This document shows positions 11,003 to 18,934 of a DNA stretch of 37,015 bases, in pieces. The position numbers were made by a program, and so were the translations under genes. The stretch's first letter is position 1. Each line of letters starts with the position of its first letter. The notes beneath the pieces are model-generated. The model had not been told where the DNA came from, ran no database searches, and worked only from the letters and a program-made list of their open reading frames with translations. The DNA comes from an uncultured Clostridia bacterium (GTDB taxonomy: Bacteria > Bacillota > Clostridia > TANB77 > CAG-508), in contig CANQXY010000001.1 in the NCBI GenBank assembly GCA_947627935.1, positions 79,495 to 116,509 on the forward strand, in the 5' to 3' direction.

Positions 11003-11042
11003 AAGCAAAAAAGTAGATTTAACTACATTTTTTGCTTTTTTT
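11003..11042 (+). terminator. Rho-independent terminator of queA-tgt-WG unit
   Basis: The arm AAGCAAAAAAGTAG from 11003 pairs with CTACATTTTTTGCTT (11023-11037, one bulged base) around a six-base loop, followed by a T run. Confidence 0.85.
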
Positions 11043-11043
11043 A

Positions 11044-11072
11044 TAGACAAAATACAATTTTTGGAATAAAAT
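11044..11072 (+). promoter_or_regulatory. Predicted promoter of the TPR gene
   Basis: TAGACA at 11044-11049 and TAAAAT at 11067-11072 are 17 bases apart, just after the terminator. AAGGAG follows near 11092, ahead of the ATG at 11105. Confidence 0.55.
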
Positions 11073-11104
11073 ATATTTGTCAAAATTATATAAGGAGTGT
11101 AGAA

Positions 11105-12358
11105 ATGTTATTTGAACATATACTTTTTACAATATTAGCTTTTAGCTTATTTGTAATAATTTTTTTAAAGATGATTAAGAAAAATGATACTAGTTATGTA
11201 ATAGTATTATCATTACAAGCAATTGGTATAGCAATAAATTTTATTGAGATGATATTTAATATAAATTTACATATGCTTATAAAATGTATTGCATATATAT
11301 TATCAATATTATTACCTATATTTATAATTGCAATGGAAAAGAAAAACATAAATTTATTAGAAATTATAAATATATTAAAAGCAAAAATATTTTTATTTTT
11401 TGGTGATAATAAGAGAGCAAAATTAGCTTTAATAGATCTTATATCAAAATATCCAGAAAGCTATAATGGACATAAAACTCTTGCTCAAATTTATGAAAAA
11501 GAAGGTGGAATGAGAAAAGCCATAGATGAATATGTACAAGCTATAGATATTAATAAAAAAGATTATGATTCATATTATAAAGTTGCAAGTTTATTAAATG
11601 ATTTAGATAAAAAAGATGAAGCAACTCAAATGCTGGATAATTTATTACTTAAAAAACCAGAATATGTTAAAGCATCACAATTATTAGGAGATATATTAAT
11701 TGAACAAGAAAGATATAAAGAAGCATTAAATGTATATAATGAAGCTTTAAAATATGATCCTACAAATTATGATATAAACTATAGTTTAGGAATAGCGTAT
11801 ACAATGTTAAATGATTTTCAAAACGCAAAAATGTATTATGAAAAAGCAGCAGAATTTAATACACTTTTATATAATTCAAAATATAGTTTAGCAGAGATTG
11901 CTTTAATATATAAAGAATTAGAAGAAGCTGAAAAATATTTTATGGAAGTATTAGAAGATGAAGAACTACAAGCAGATGCATATTTAGAATTAGCAAAAAT
12001 TAATCTTATAAAAGGAGAAAAAGAAAAAGCTATAAATTATGCAAATATTGCAATTGAGAGTGAACCTAAAAAAATTACTGATAAAATAAAAAGAGATGCT
12101 ATATTTATACCAATTTTAGCAAAACTTTCAATGCCAATTAATGTAGAATTAGAAGATGAAAAAGAAGAAAAGAAAACTAAAAAGAAAACAAAATTAAATA
12201 AAAAGGAAATAAAATCTAAAGAACATTTAGAGCAAATGTCAGAAATAACAAGAAAATTAAGTTATAATGATATAAAATTATTAAAAAAGAATATAGAAGA
12301 TAAAAACTATGAAATAAAATTTAATTCTAAGGAAATACAAAAAGAAAGAGAAGAATAA
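11105..12358 (+). CDS. Membrane-anchored tetratricopeptide-repeat protein
   Basis: A 417-residue protein with three hydrophobic segments at about 5-24, 31-50 and 58-77, then a cytoplasmic-looking TPR array from about 100 to 320. Repeat units show the TPR pattern, for example YNGHKTLAQIYEKEGGMRKAIDEY, split here as YNGHKTLAQIYEKEG and GMRKAIDEYVQAI, and later YDINYSLGIAYTMLND with FQNAKMYYEKA. The last 80 residues are Lys/Glu-rich and probably helical. TPR arrays mediate protein-protein contacts, so it may be a membrane scaffold; the partner is unknown. It is followed after about 65 bases by dpaA, with a possible separate promoter in the gap. Confidence 0.85.
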   Translation: MLFEHILFTILAFSLFVIIFLKMIKKNDTSYVIVLSLQAIGIAINFIEMIFNINLHMLIKCIAYILSILLPIFIIAMEKKNINLLEIINILKAKIFLFFGDNKRAKLALIDLISKYPESYNGHKTLAQIYEKEGGMRKAIDEYVQAIDINKKDYDSYYKVASLLNDLDKKDEATQMLDNLLLKKPEYVKASQLLGDILIEQERYKEALNVYNEALKYDPTNYDINYSLGIAYTMLNDFQNAKMYYEKAAEFNTLLYNSKYSLAEIALIYKELEEAEKYFMEVLEDEELQADAYLELAKINLIKGEKEKAINYANIAIESEPKKITDKIKRDAIFIPILAKLSMPINVELEDEKEEKKTKKKTKLNKKEIKSKEHLEQMSEITRKLSYNDIKLLKKNIEDKNYEIKFNSKEIQKEREE

Positions 12359-12364
12359 ACTTTA

Positions 12365-12393
12365 TTCATAAAATCTCAAGTTGCAAATATAAT
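12365..12393 (+). promoter_or_regulatory. Possible promoter of dpaA-uppP
   Basis: TTCATA (12365-12370) and a perfect TATAAT (12388-12393) are 17 bases apart, a sigma-A-like arrangement. CATAAAAT at 12367-12374 also fits the -10 shape of mother-cell sigma-E promoters (CATANNNT), but I see no convincing -35 for it. The sporulation option is therefore only a suggestion. Confidence 0.35.
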
Positions 12394-12423
12394 TTATTAT
12401 ACAAAATGAAAGGAAGAGATTTT

Positions 12424-13305
12424 ATGAATAAAAAAATAGCAATTATAGGTGGAGACTTGAGAATAATTAAACTTGTAGAAATGCTAGTAAATGATGGAAA
12501 ACAAATATATTTATATGGGTTAGAAAAGGCTGAAGAACTTACAAACAAAGATAATATATTTTTTTGTGATAGTCTAGAAAAAACGATAAAAGATATACAA
12601 ATAATAATAAGTTCTATACCATTTTCAAGAGATGGAATTAATATAAATACACCATTTAGTGATAATACTATATCGATAAATTCTTTAATACAAAATCTAG
12701 AAGGAAAAGTATTAATAGCTGGAAATGTATCGCAAGAAATTACTAATTTGTTTGAAGATAACAATGTTAAATTAATAGATGTCATGAAAAATGAAGAATT
12801 AGTCATATTAAATACAATTGCAACTGCAGAGGGTGCAATTAAAGAAGCTATTTCTAATACAGATATTATATTACATAAAAGTAATGTATTAATATTAGGA
12901 TTTGGAAGAGTAGCAAAAACATTAGCTATTAAATTTTCAGGTATAAATGTAAATGTTACATGTAGTGCTAGAAAAAAACAAGATTTAGCTTGGATTAAAA
13001 CATATGGATATGATTGTTTAAATATAAATAATTTAGGAAAAGAATTAAACAAATTTGATATAATAATAAATACTGTCCCATACATGATACTTACAGCAAA
13101 TGAACTACAATATGTAAGAAAAGATTGTCTTTTAATGGATGTATCATCTAAACCAGGTGGTATGGATGAAAATTATATTAGACAAAAAGGATTACATATG
13201 ATATGGGCATTAGCATTACCAGGAAAAGTTGCACCAAAAACATCAGCTGAATTTATAAAAAATACTATATATGAAATTTTAAAAGAGCAAAATATTAATA
13301 TATAA
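12424..13305 (+). CDS. dpaA: Dipicolinate synthase subunit A
   Basis: The DpaA/SpoVFA family makes, with DpaB, the spore-core solute dipicolinate from dihydroxytetrahydrodipicolinate. The product is 293 residues, close to the Bacillus protein. It has a Rossmann segment NVLILGFGRVAKTLA near residue 154-168 (Gly-Phe-Gly-Arg). Near the end it carries the family-specific DVSSKPGGMD (about 239-248) and ALPGKVAPKTSAEF (about 264-277). An in-frame ATG at 12406 is rejected because the AAAGGAAG ribosome binding site lies after it; the chosen ATG is correctly spaced. The expected partner dpaB is not next to it: uppP follows after 13 bases. The gene marks the organism as a spore former or a descendant of one. 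Confidence 0.88.
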   Translation: MNKKIAIIGGDLRIIKLVEMLVNDGKQIYLYGLEKAEELTNKDNIFFCDSLEKTIKDIQIIISSIPFSRDGININTPFSDNTISINSLIQNLEGKVLIAGNVSQEITNLFEDNNVKLIDVMKNEELVILNTIATAEGAIKEAISNTDIILHKSNVLILGFGRVAKTLAIKFSGINVNVTCSARKKQDLAWIKTYGYDCLNINNLGKELNKFDIIINTVPYMILTANELQYVRKDCLLMDVSSKPGGMDENYIRQKGLHMIWALALPGKVAPKTSAEFIKNTIYEILKEQNINI

Positions 13306-13318
13306 TACGGAGGAAAAA

Positions 13319-14128
13319 ATGGAAGCATTAACAATTTATCAAGCTACAATTTTAGGAATAATACAAGGTTTAACTGAACTATTGCCAGTATCAAGTTCAG
13401 CACATTTAAATTTAATACCTTGGATATTTAATTGGAGTATGCCAGAAAGTTTTGATGTTGCTTTACATTTAGGAACATTACTTGCAATAACATTATTCTT
13501 TTTTAAAGATTGGATTAATTTAATAGTTGGTGGATATAAACAAGTAGTGAAAAAAGAAAAATCAACAGAAGGAAGAATATTTTGGTATATAGTAATAGCA
13601 ACAATACCAACAGGAATAGTAAGTTTAATATTAGATAAATTTTCTGAATATATATGTGAAAAATTTGGAATAGAGATGCTATTAATTGCAATTACATTAA
13701 TAGTAATGGGTATAATATTATATATAGTTGATAAAAACTCAAAATCAGAAGTAAAATATGAAAATATTACTTTTAAACAATCAATGTTAATATCATTATC
13801 ACAAGCAATTGCTGCAGCATTTCCTGGAGTTTCACGTTCAGGTATAACAATGACAGTTGCAAGAGCTTTAAAAGTTGATAGAGAAAGTGCTGCTAAATAT
13901 TCTTTTTTATTATCTACACCAATAATAGCAGCTGCAGTACTTGTTAGTATAACAGATTTTGAATTAACATTACAATTTTTGTTAGGAGTACTTGCAAGTT
14001 TTATAGTAGGGGTATTTGTTATAAAATTCTTACTTGATTACTTAAAAAAAGGAAGTTTTAAAGTATTTGCAATATATAGAATTGTATTAGGATTAATAAT
14101 AACTGTAATATTTTTTACAAGAATATAA
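13319..14128 (+). CDS. uppP: Undecaprenyl-diphosphate phosphatase (BacA/UppP family)
   Basis: Integral membrane enzyme that dephosphorylates undecaprenyl diphosphate to recycle the lipid carrier for peptidoglycan and polysaccharide synthesis; it often confers bacitracin tolerance. The first catalytic motif is GIIQGLTELLPVSSSAHL at about 13-30, and the second is FPGVSRSGITMTVARAL at about 169-185. Both are diagnostic for BacA/UppP. The family's (E/Q)xxxE residues appear as Q16 and E20. The length of 269 with about seven to eight hydrophobic segments is normal. ACGGAGG precedes the ATG, and the 13-base gap to dpaA suggests co-transcription. Confidence 0.95.
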   Translation: MEALTIYQATILGIIQGLTELLPVSSSAHLNLIPWIFNWSMPESFDVALHLGTLLAITLFFFKDWINLIVGGYKQVVKKEKSTEGRIFWYIVIATIPTGIVSLILDKFSEYICEKFGIEMLLIAITLIVMGIILYIVDKNSKSEVKYENITFKQSMLISLSQAIAAAFPGVSRSGITMTVARALKVDRESAAKYSFLLSTPIIAAAVLVSITDFELTLQFLLGVLASFIVGVFVIKFLLDYLKKGSFKVFAIYRIVLGLIITVIFFTRI

Positions 14129-14172
14129 AATATATTATATAGTTAAATAAATTTTTTACGAGGATGGAAAAA

Positions 14173-15141
14173 ATGAGAAAAATTGTTTTTGATTTTAACA
14201 ATATGCCTCAAGAAGAAACTAGTATTGAAAGTGAAATCAATAAAAAGACAAAAAAAACAGATACAAAAGAAATATATGAATATATTAATGAAGTTATAAA
14301 AAGTCAAAGTGGAAAAGTGGGCTTAGGAGTTCATGCAGTACGAAAAGAAAAACTTAAAGATCAATCTGTTGATGAAGTTTTAAAACATATATGTAATAGT
14401 GGACTAGATATAAAAAAGGGTAGTTCTGTATTAGCAACTATAAGTTCATTAGGTGTTAGTTCTGAATTTAAACATCATCAAAAAGAAGCATTAAAAAACT
14501 ATAGATTAGGAAATGAAATAGCAAGTAATGGAGTTATTGCTTTAGTTCCTACAATATTACAAGGAAATGGAGAAAAATTATATGTTGGATTTCCAGGAAT
14601 GGATACAAGTGCTGTAGGAAATAATCATAAAAAAACTTGCATTTTAGATCAAATATGCTGTGGTGATAATGATTATGGAGTATTTCCAAAAGAATTTATT
14701 TTAGGATATTTTAAAGAAGAAAATGGAGAGAAAATATTTCAAAAAAATATGAATCATTTCTTTGAAATGAATGATGAAGAAAAAGGAAATTTTATAAAAG
14801 GTCTTTCAGATAGACTAACAAAGCAACAAAAACAAATTAGCGAAGCAGTAATTAATGGTGATATGCAAAAATTAGAGCAATTATCTATGGAAATGTATGG
14901 AAATAAAGATGGAGCTTTAGAAGAAAATACTATTATTCAAAATGCTATGCTTTATTTAGGTAAAGATAGAGGACAAGCTGAAGATAAAAAAGAACAAATA
15001 CAGGAAAAAACTAAAAAACCTAGAATTTTATTTAATAATTTATGTGATGATATAAAATTATCAGACTTAAGTGATGCTAAAGAAAAATTAAGAGAAGGAA
15101 TTGAACAGCCAGAAAAAAATTATGAAGGAAAAGAAGTATGA
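14173..15141 (+). CDS. Uncharacterised protein, first gene of a coupled pair
   Basis: I do not recognise a named family. The ATG at 14173 is preferred over the in-frame ATG at 14164 because the latter sits on the ACGAGG ribosome binding site; this gives 322 residues. It has no signal peptide or membrane segment, so it should be cytoplasmic. A conserved-looking core at about 50-185 contains KVGLGVHAVRKE, a short helix-rich stretch ending NSGLDI, then KGSSVLATISSLG, IALVPTILQGNGEKLYVGFPG and FPKEFILGYF. The order (GVHAV, then GL, then a Ser/Thr strand, then a PKEFI strand) loosely recalls ADP-ribosyltransferase-like folds of the KptA/PARP kind; that is a speculative impression, not a family assignment. 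The C-terminal third is charged and helical. Its last bases overlap the start of the next gene by four bases, so the two are translationally coupled. Confidence 0.75.
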   Translation: MRKIVFDFNNMPQEETSIESEINKKTKKTDTKEIYEYINEVIKSQSGKVGLGVHAVRKEKLKDQSVDEVLKHICNSGLDIKKGSSVLATISSLGVSSEFKHHQKEALKNYRLGNEIASNGVIALVPTILQGNGEKLYVGFPGMDTSAVGNNHKKTCILDQICCGDNDYGVFPKEFILGYFKEENGEKIFQKNMNHFFEMNDEEKGNFIKGLSDRLTKQQKQISEAVINGDMQKLEQLSMEMYGNKDGALEENTIIQNAMLYLGKDRGQAEDKKEQIQEKTKKPRILFNNLCDDIKLSDLSDAKEKLREGIEQPEKNYEGKEV

Positions 15142-15572
15142 ATATAAAAACTAAAGAGATTTATTCTGAGGTATATCAAATATTAAATCTTTTAGGAAAT
15201 GAATATATTGAAAAATTACCAAAAAGTTTATTTAGTATTTTAAAAGAAAAAAGAGACACTAATTATAATCCACAATATGTAGAGGATATACCATTAAATA
15301 AGCAAGATGTAAAAAAAGAAACGATATCAATAATAGCTTTACTGTATTTGAATTATTGGTGTGATAATGAAAATGAAAAATTTAAGCTAAAACAGATATT
15401 AAAAAATAATGAAGATAAATATCAAAAAGAACTTAAAGATAAATATAACTCAGAAGATATTTTTAAAAAACGTTATAAAGAAAGTATTATAGAAAATCAA
15501 ACTGCAATGATAGAATATAAAGAATCTCTATTTAGAAGATTTATTAATAAAATTAAAAGTTATTTTATATAG
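15138..15572 (+). CDS. Uncharacterised small protein, second gene of the coupled pair
   Basis: This 144-residue, mostly helical, soluble protein starts at an ATG that overlaps the preceding stop as ATGA. Its middle reads like a conserved family I have seen without a function: EYIEKLPKSLFSILKEKRD, then YNPQYVEDIPLNKQDVKKET, then IIALLYLNYWCDNENEK and KYQKELKDKYN. The C-terminal 15 residues (RRFINKIKSYFI at the end) form a basic amphipathic tail. It could be a partner or antidote of the upstream product, given the strict coupling, but this is inference from arrangement only. A strong hairpin ends the unit. Confidence 0.75.
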   Translation: MNIKTKEIYSEVYQILNLLGNEYIEKLPKSLFSILKEKRDTNYNPQYVEDIPLNKQDVKKETISIIALLYLNYWCDNENEKFKLKQILKNNEDKYQKELKDKYNSEDIFKKRYKESIIENQTAMIEYKESLFRRFINKIKSYFI

Positions 15573-15579
15573 ATAAAAA

Positions 15580-15610
15580 TACCCTATAATTATTTTACAA
15601 TTATAGGGTA
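15580..15610. terminator. Bidirectional terminator between convergent genes
   Basis: Perfect 12-base arms at 15580-15591 and 15599-15610 (TACCCTATAATT and its complement) enclose a seven-base loop. Reading the - strand, the hairpin is followed by a T run (the A run at 15575-15579), so it mainly serves the - strand gene. On the + strand the downstream bases are AT-rich without a clear T run. Confidence 0.75.
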
Positions 15611-15618
15611 TAATTAAT

Positions 15619-15819
15619 TTAAACTTCACGTTTTTGTGTGTTAGAACACATTTTTTCATATTCCTTACATTTTATCTTGTAATCCATTTGCATACATAAA
15701 TATTTATAATATGAATATGCTTGTTCATATTGCATAATAGGATTAAACATAGGGTCATTCATATTATCTTGCATATCAAAAGGTGTATAACCTTGGTAAT
15801 TATTAAAATCTTTTTCCAA
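15619..15819 (-). CDS. Small Tyr/Met-rich protein, possibly a spore-coat-type protein
   Basis: A 66-residue product read on the - strand from a TTG at 15819. The start is set by AGGGAGTGAT just upstream, a near-perfect match to the anti-Shine-Dalgarno target. An in-frame GTG at 15828 lies inside that site and cannot be the start. The sequence is rich in Tyr, Met, Asn and Gln (NDPMFNPIMQYEQAYSYYKYLCMQ) and ends in a Cys- and Lys-containing tail. It has no membrane segment. The composition and size recall small spore-coat or spore-associated proteins of Clostridia, but I cannot name the family. It is convergent with the gene pair before it and shares their terminator. Confidence 0.6.
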   Translation of the reverse strand: MEKDFNNYQGYTPFDMQDNMNDPMFNPIMQYEQAYSYYKYLCMQMDYKIKCKEYEKMCSNTQKREV

Positions 15820-15883
15820 ATAAATCACTCCCTAATAAATAATATTAAACTAAAATAAAAATATAACTAAAATCTAAAACTAC

Positions 15884-15911
15884 TTGACTAAATATGATTA
15901 GTAACTATAAA
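15884..15911 (+). promoter_or_regulatory. Predicted promoter of prmC-whiA-hemW
   Basis: TTGACT at 15884-15889 and TATAAA at 15906-15911 are spaced by 16 bases, 33 bases before the prmC start. Confidence 0.5.
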
Positions 15912-15943
15912 ATAAATATATATATTGTAAAGGAAGTGATAAT

Positions 15944-16786
15944 ATGACAATAAAAGAGATTTTAAATAAAGGAACTTTTATGCTAAAAGATAAGGATATA
16001 ATTACTCCAAAATTAAAATCTAGATTATTATTACAATTTACATTAAAAAAGCCAAGGGAATATTTAATTATTTATGATAATAAAGAGATTTCCAAAAGCG
16101 ATGAAGAAAAATACTTTCAAAATATTCAAAAGATAATAGATGGAATACCACTTCAATATATAACAAATAGTCAAGAATTTATGAAAATGAATTTTTTCGT
16201 AAATGATAAAGTATTAATACCGAGACATGATACAGAAATACTTGTTGAAGAAGTTATAAAAATAGGTAAAAAAATGAAAAATCCTAAGATATTAGATTTG
16301 TGTACAGGGACAGGAGCAATAGCAATATCACTTAAAAAGTATCTACCTAATAGCACAGTATATGCATCAGATATAAGTAAAGATGCATTAGAAATTGCTA
16401 AAAAAAATGCTGAAAGTAACAATATAAATGTTGAATTTTTTGAATCAGATTTATTTGAAAATATTCCAAATATAAAATTTGATATTATTGTATCAAATCC
16501 ACCATATATAAGGGAAGATATAATACCAACTTTAGAAAAACAAGTACAAAATGAGCCTTATATTGCATTAAACGGTGGGATAGATGGATTAGATTTTTAT
16601 AGAAAAATTGTAAATAAGTGTTATGATTATTTAAAATATAATAGTTATTTATGTTTTGAAATAGGATATGATCAAAAAATAGATGTAATAGAAATAATTG
16701 AAAATGAAAAGAAGTTTAAAGATATACATTGTATAAAAGATTTATATGATAATGATAGAGTAATTATAGCGAAAGTTGGTGATTGA
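15944..16786 (+). CDS. prmC: Peptide chain release factor N5-glutamine methyltransferase
   Basis: Methylates the GGQ glutamine of RF1 and RF2 using SAM. The N-terminal 80 residues are the helical release-factor-binding domain. PLQYITNSQEFM is the typical linker. The SAM-binding motif is LDLCTGTGAIAISL, and the catalytic NPPY is at about 185-188 (VSNPPYIRED). The length of 280 is normal. AAAGGAAGTGAT precedes the ATG. The gene is not next to prfA, its usual neighbour; instead whiA begins one base after its stop codon. Confidence 0.95.
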   Translation: MTIKEILNKGTFMLKDKDIITPKLKSRLLLQFTLKKPREYLIIYDNKEISKSDEEKYFQNIQKIIDGIPLQYITNSQEFMKMNFFVNDKVLIPRHDTEILVEEVIKIGKKMKNPKILDLCTGTGAIAISLKKYLPNSTVYASDISKDALEIAKKNAESNNINVEFFESDLFENIPNIKFDIIVSNPPYIREDIIPTLEKQVQNEPYIALNGGIDGLDFYRKIVNKCYDYLKYNSYLCFEIGYDQKIDVIEIIENEKKFKDIHCIKDLYDNDRVIIAKVGD

Positions 16787-16787
16787 T

Positions 16788-17678
16788 ATGTCATTTTCTT
16801 CTAATGCAAAAGAAGAGTTAAGTAAAATTAGTAATTTAACAAATAAGGAAATAGTTAAATTTGAATTAATTGGATATTTAATAAGTAGTAATACAAGTAT
16901 TAGTAATAGCAAAATAAGGTATTCTACAGAAAGTGATTATAATATAAATAGATTTTCAAAATTATTAAATAATATGGACATATTAGATTATAAAATCGAC
17001 TTACAAGGAAAGACATATTTTATTACTGTAGATAGAAAAAAATTGTTAAATATTATACATATAGAAAATGAAGAGATTATTTTGGAAAATATCAATAAAA
17101 AAGAAGAAAATATAAGAGCATTAGTAAGAGGAATATTTTTAGGAGCGGGATCAATAAATAATCCAGAAAACAAATATCATTTGGAAATAAGTTTAACAAA
17201 TAAAAAAAATACTATTTATATAAAAGAATTAATAGAAGAATTTGATATTAAACTTAAGATTTTAGAAAAAGAAAAACAATATTCTTTGTATATTAAAGAA
17301 GGAGAAGAAATATCAAAATTCTTGGCTTTTATTGGCGCAAATAAAGCTGTTCTTAAATTTGAAGAAATCAGAGTTCAAAGAGAAATGAATAATAAGATAA
17401 ACAGAATTGTTAATTGTGAAGCTGCAAATTTAAATAAAACAATAAATGCTGCTGTAAGTCAAATTGAAGCTATAGAATATCTTCAAAAAACAAAAAAATT
17501 TGATAAGCTAGAAGAAAATTTAAAAGAAATAGCATTAATAAGAGTTAAATATCCAGATATGCCTCTATCAGAACTTGGAAAGATGTTAAAAAATCCTGTT
17601 GGAAAATCTGGAGTAAATTATAGATTAAAAAAGATAATTGAAATAGCAGATGAATTTAAATTAGGTGGTAATATATGA
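16788..17678 (+). CDS. whiA: DNA-binding protein WhiA
   Basis: WhiA combines a LAGLIDADG-like fold with a C-terminal helix-turn-helix. In Firmicutes it influences cell division and envelope growth, and in actinomycetes sporulation. The protein starts MSFSSNAKEELSKI, as the family does. An in-frame TTG at 16776 is only in the prmC overlap and is rejected. The RGIFLGAGSINNPENKYHLEI segment near residue 110-130 and the C-terminal YPDMPLSELGKML plus VNYRLKKIIEIAD match the family. The gene begins one base after prmC and overlaps hemW by four bases. It is not accompanied by rapZ and mgfK (yvcJ/yvcK), its usual partners. Confidence 0.93.
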   Translation: MSFSSNAKEELSKISNLTNKEIVKFELIGYLISSNTSISNSKIRYSTESDYNINRFSKLLNNMDILDYKIDLQGKTYFITVDRKKLLNIIHIENEEIILENINKKEENIRALVRGIFLGAGSINNPENKYHLEISLTNKKNTIYIKELIEEFDIKLKILEKEKQYSLYIKEGEEISKFLAFIGANKAVLKFEEIRVQREMNNKINRIVNCEAANLNKTINAAVSQIEAIEYLQKTKKFDKLEENLKEIALIRVKYPDMPLSELGKMLKNPVGKSGVNYRLKKIIEIADEFKLGGNI

Positions 17679-18826
17679 AAGATAAAGGATTAGGAATATA
17701 TATACATATTCCTTTTTGCAAGCAAAAATGTTATTATTGTGATTTTATATCATATTGTAACAAAGATAATTTAATTGATAGATATATAAAATCAGTAATT
17801 TGTGAAATTGAAAATTTTAAAGAAAAATATCAAGATAAATATCATGTAAATACAGTATATATAGGAGGAGGAACACCTTCATATATAGATGCAAAATATA
17901 TAAAATTAATTTTAGATGCAATAAAAACTAATATACAAAATTTAGAAGATATAAAAGAAATAACTATAGAAGTAAATCCTGGAACTGTAACTGAAGAAAA
18001 ATTAAATATATATAAGAAAATAGGTATTAATAGATTAAGTATAGGACTTCAAAGCACAAATGATACATTACTAAAAGAAATTGGAAGAATACACAATTTT
18101 AAAGAATTTTTAGAAACATATAATTTAGCAAGAAATGTAGGCTTTGATAATATAAATATTGATTTAATGTTAGGACTTCCTAATCAGACAATTCAAGATT
18201 TAAAAGAAAGTTTACTAGAAATTATAAAGTTAAATCCTGAACATATTTCTGTATATTCATTAATATTAGAAGAAAATACTCATCTTTATAATTTAGTTAA
18301 CAATAAAAAATTAGTTCTTCCATCAGACGAATTAGAAAGAAATATGTATTGGTATGTAAAAGATACACTAGAATTAAATAATTATATACAATATGAAATA
18401 TCTAATTTTTCTAAAAAAGGTTATGGATCAAAACATAACTTAGATTGTTGGAGCCAAAAAGAATATATAGGATTTGGAGCTGCTGCTCATTCATACATAG
18501 AAAACAAAAGATTTTCTAATTTAGAAAATCTTGAAGAATATATTAAAAATATAGAAAATGGTAATATAGAAAATAATATTACAATACATGAAATACAAGA
18601 TAATCAAAATATGGAAAAAGAATATATGATGCTAGGACTAAGAAAAATAGAAGGAATAAGTATACAAGAATTTAAAAACAAATTTGGAGAAAATCCTATA
18701 TATTTATTTAGAAATGAACTAAATAAATTAGTAAATGAAGGTCTATTAGAAATAGATAGTAATTATATAAAATTAACAAATAAAGGGTTAGATTTAGCAA
18801 ATATGGTATGGAAAGAATTTGTATAG
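17675..18826 (+). CDS. hemW: Radical SAM heme chaperone HemW
   Basis: HemW-type protein (formerly annotated as oxygen-independent coproporphyrinogen III oxidase); its best-supported role is delivering heme to apoproteins rather than oxidising coproporphyrinogen. The [4Fe-4S] ligands C15, C19 and C22 lie in IHIPFCKQKCYYCDF. The SAM-binding GGGTPS follows near residue 63-68. The C-terminal HemW extension (ENMEKEYMMLGLRKIEG-like segment) is present. The 383-residue length is standard. The ATG overlaps the whiA stop (ATGA), giving translational coupling. It is the last gene before the rhamnose promoter. Confidence 0.92.
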   Translation: MKDKGLGIYIHIPFCKQKCYYCDFISYCNKDNLIDRYIKSVICEIENFKEKYQDKYHVNTVYIGGGTPSYIDAKYIKLILDAIKTNIQNLEDIKEITIEVNPGTVTEEKLNIYKKIGINRLSIGLQSTNDTLLKEIGRIHNFKEFLETYNLARNVGFDNINIDLMLGLPNQTIQDLKESLLEIIKLNPEHISVYSLILEENTHLYNLVNNKKLVLPSDELERNMYWYVKDTLELNNYIQYEISNFSKKGYGSKHNLDCWSQKEYIGFGAAAHSYIENKRFSNLENLEEYIKNIENGNIENNITIHEIQDNQNMEKEYMMLGLRKIEGISIQEFKNKFGENPIYLFRNELNKLVNEGLLEIDSNYIKLTNKGLDLANMVWKEFV

Positions 18827-18866
18827 GTAACATACTAAAAAATAATAAAAAACCCATAAGAAAACC

Positions 18867-18895
18867 TTGTACTTTTTTATATAAAATGATATTAT
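18867..18895 (+). promoter_or_regulatory. Predicted promoter of the dTDP-rhamnose operon
   Basis: TTGTAC at 18867-18872 and TATTAT at 18890-18895 are 17 bases apart, 39 bases ahead of the original rfbD start. Confidence 0.55.
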
Positions 18896-18934
18896 ATACG
18901 AGTAATTAGAAAAGAAAGGTGTGTGTAATATTTT

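Noticed and set aside
12366..13085. Long - strand open frame opposite dpaA
   Set aside because: It is the complement of a recognised gene and lacks a start site or family features; open frames on the opposite strand are common in such AT-rich genes.
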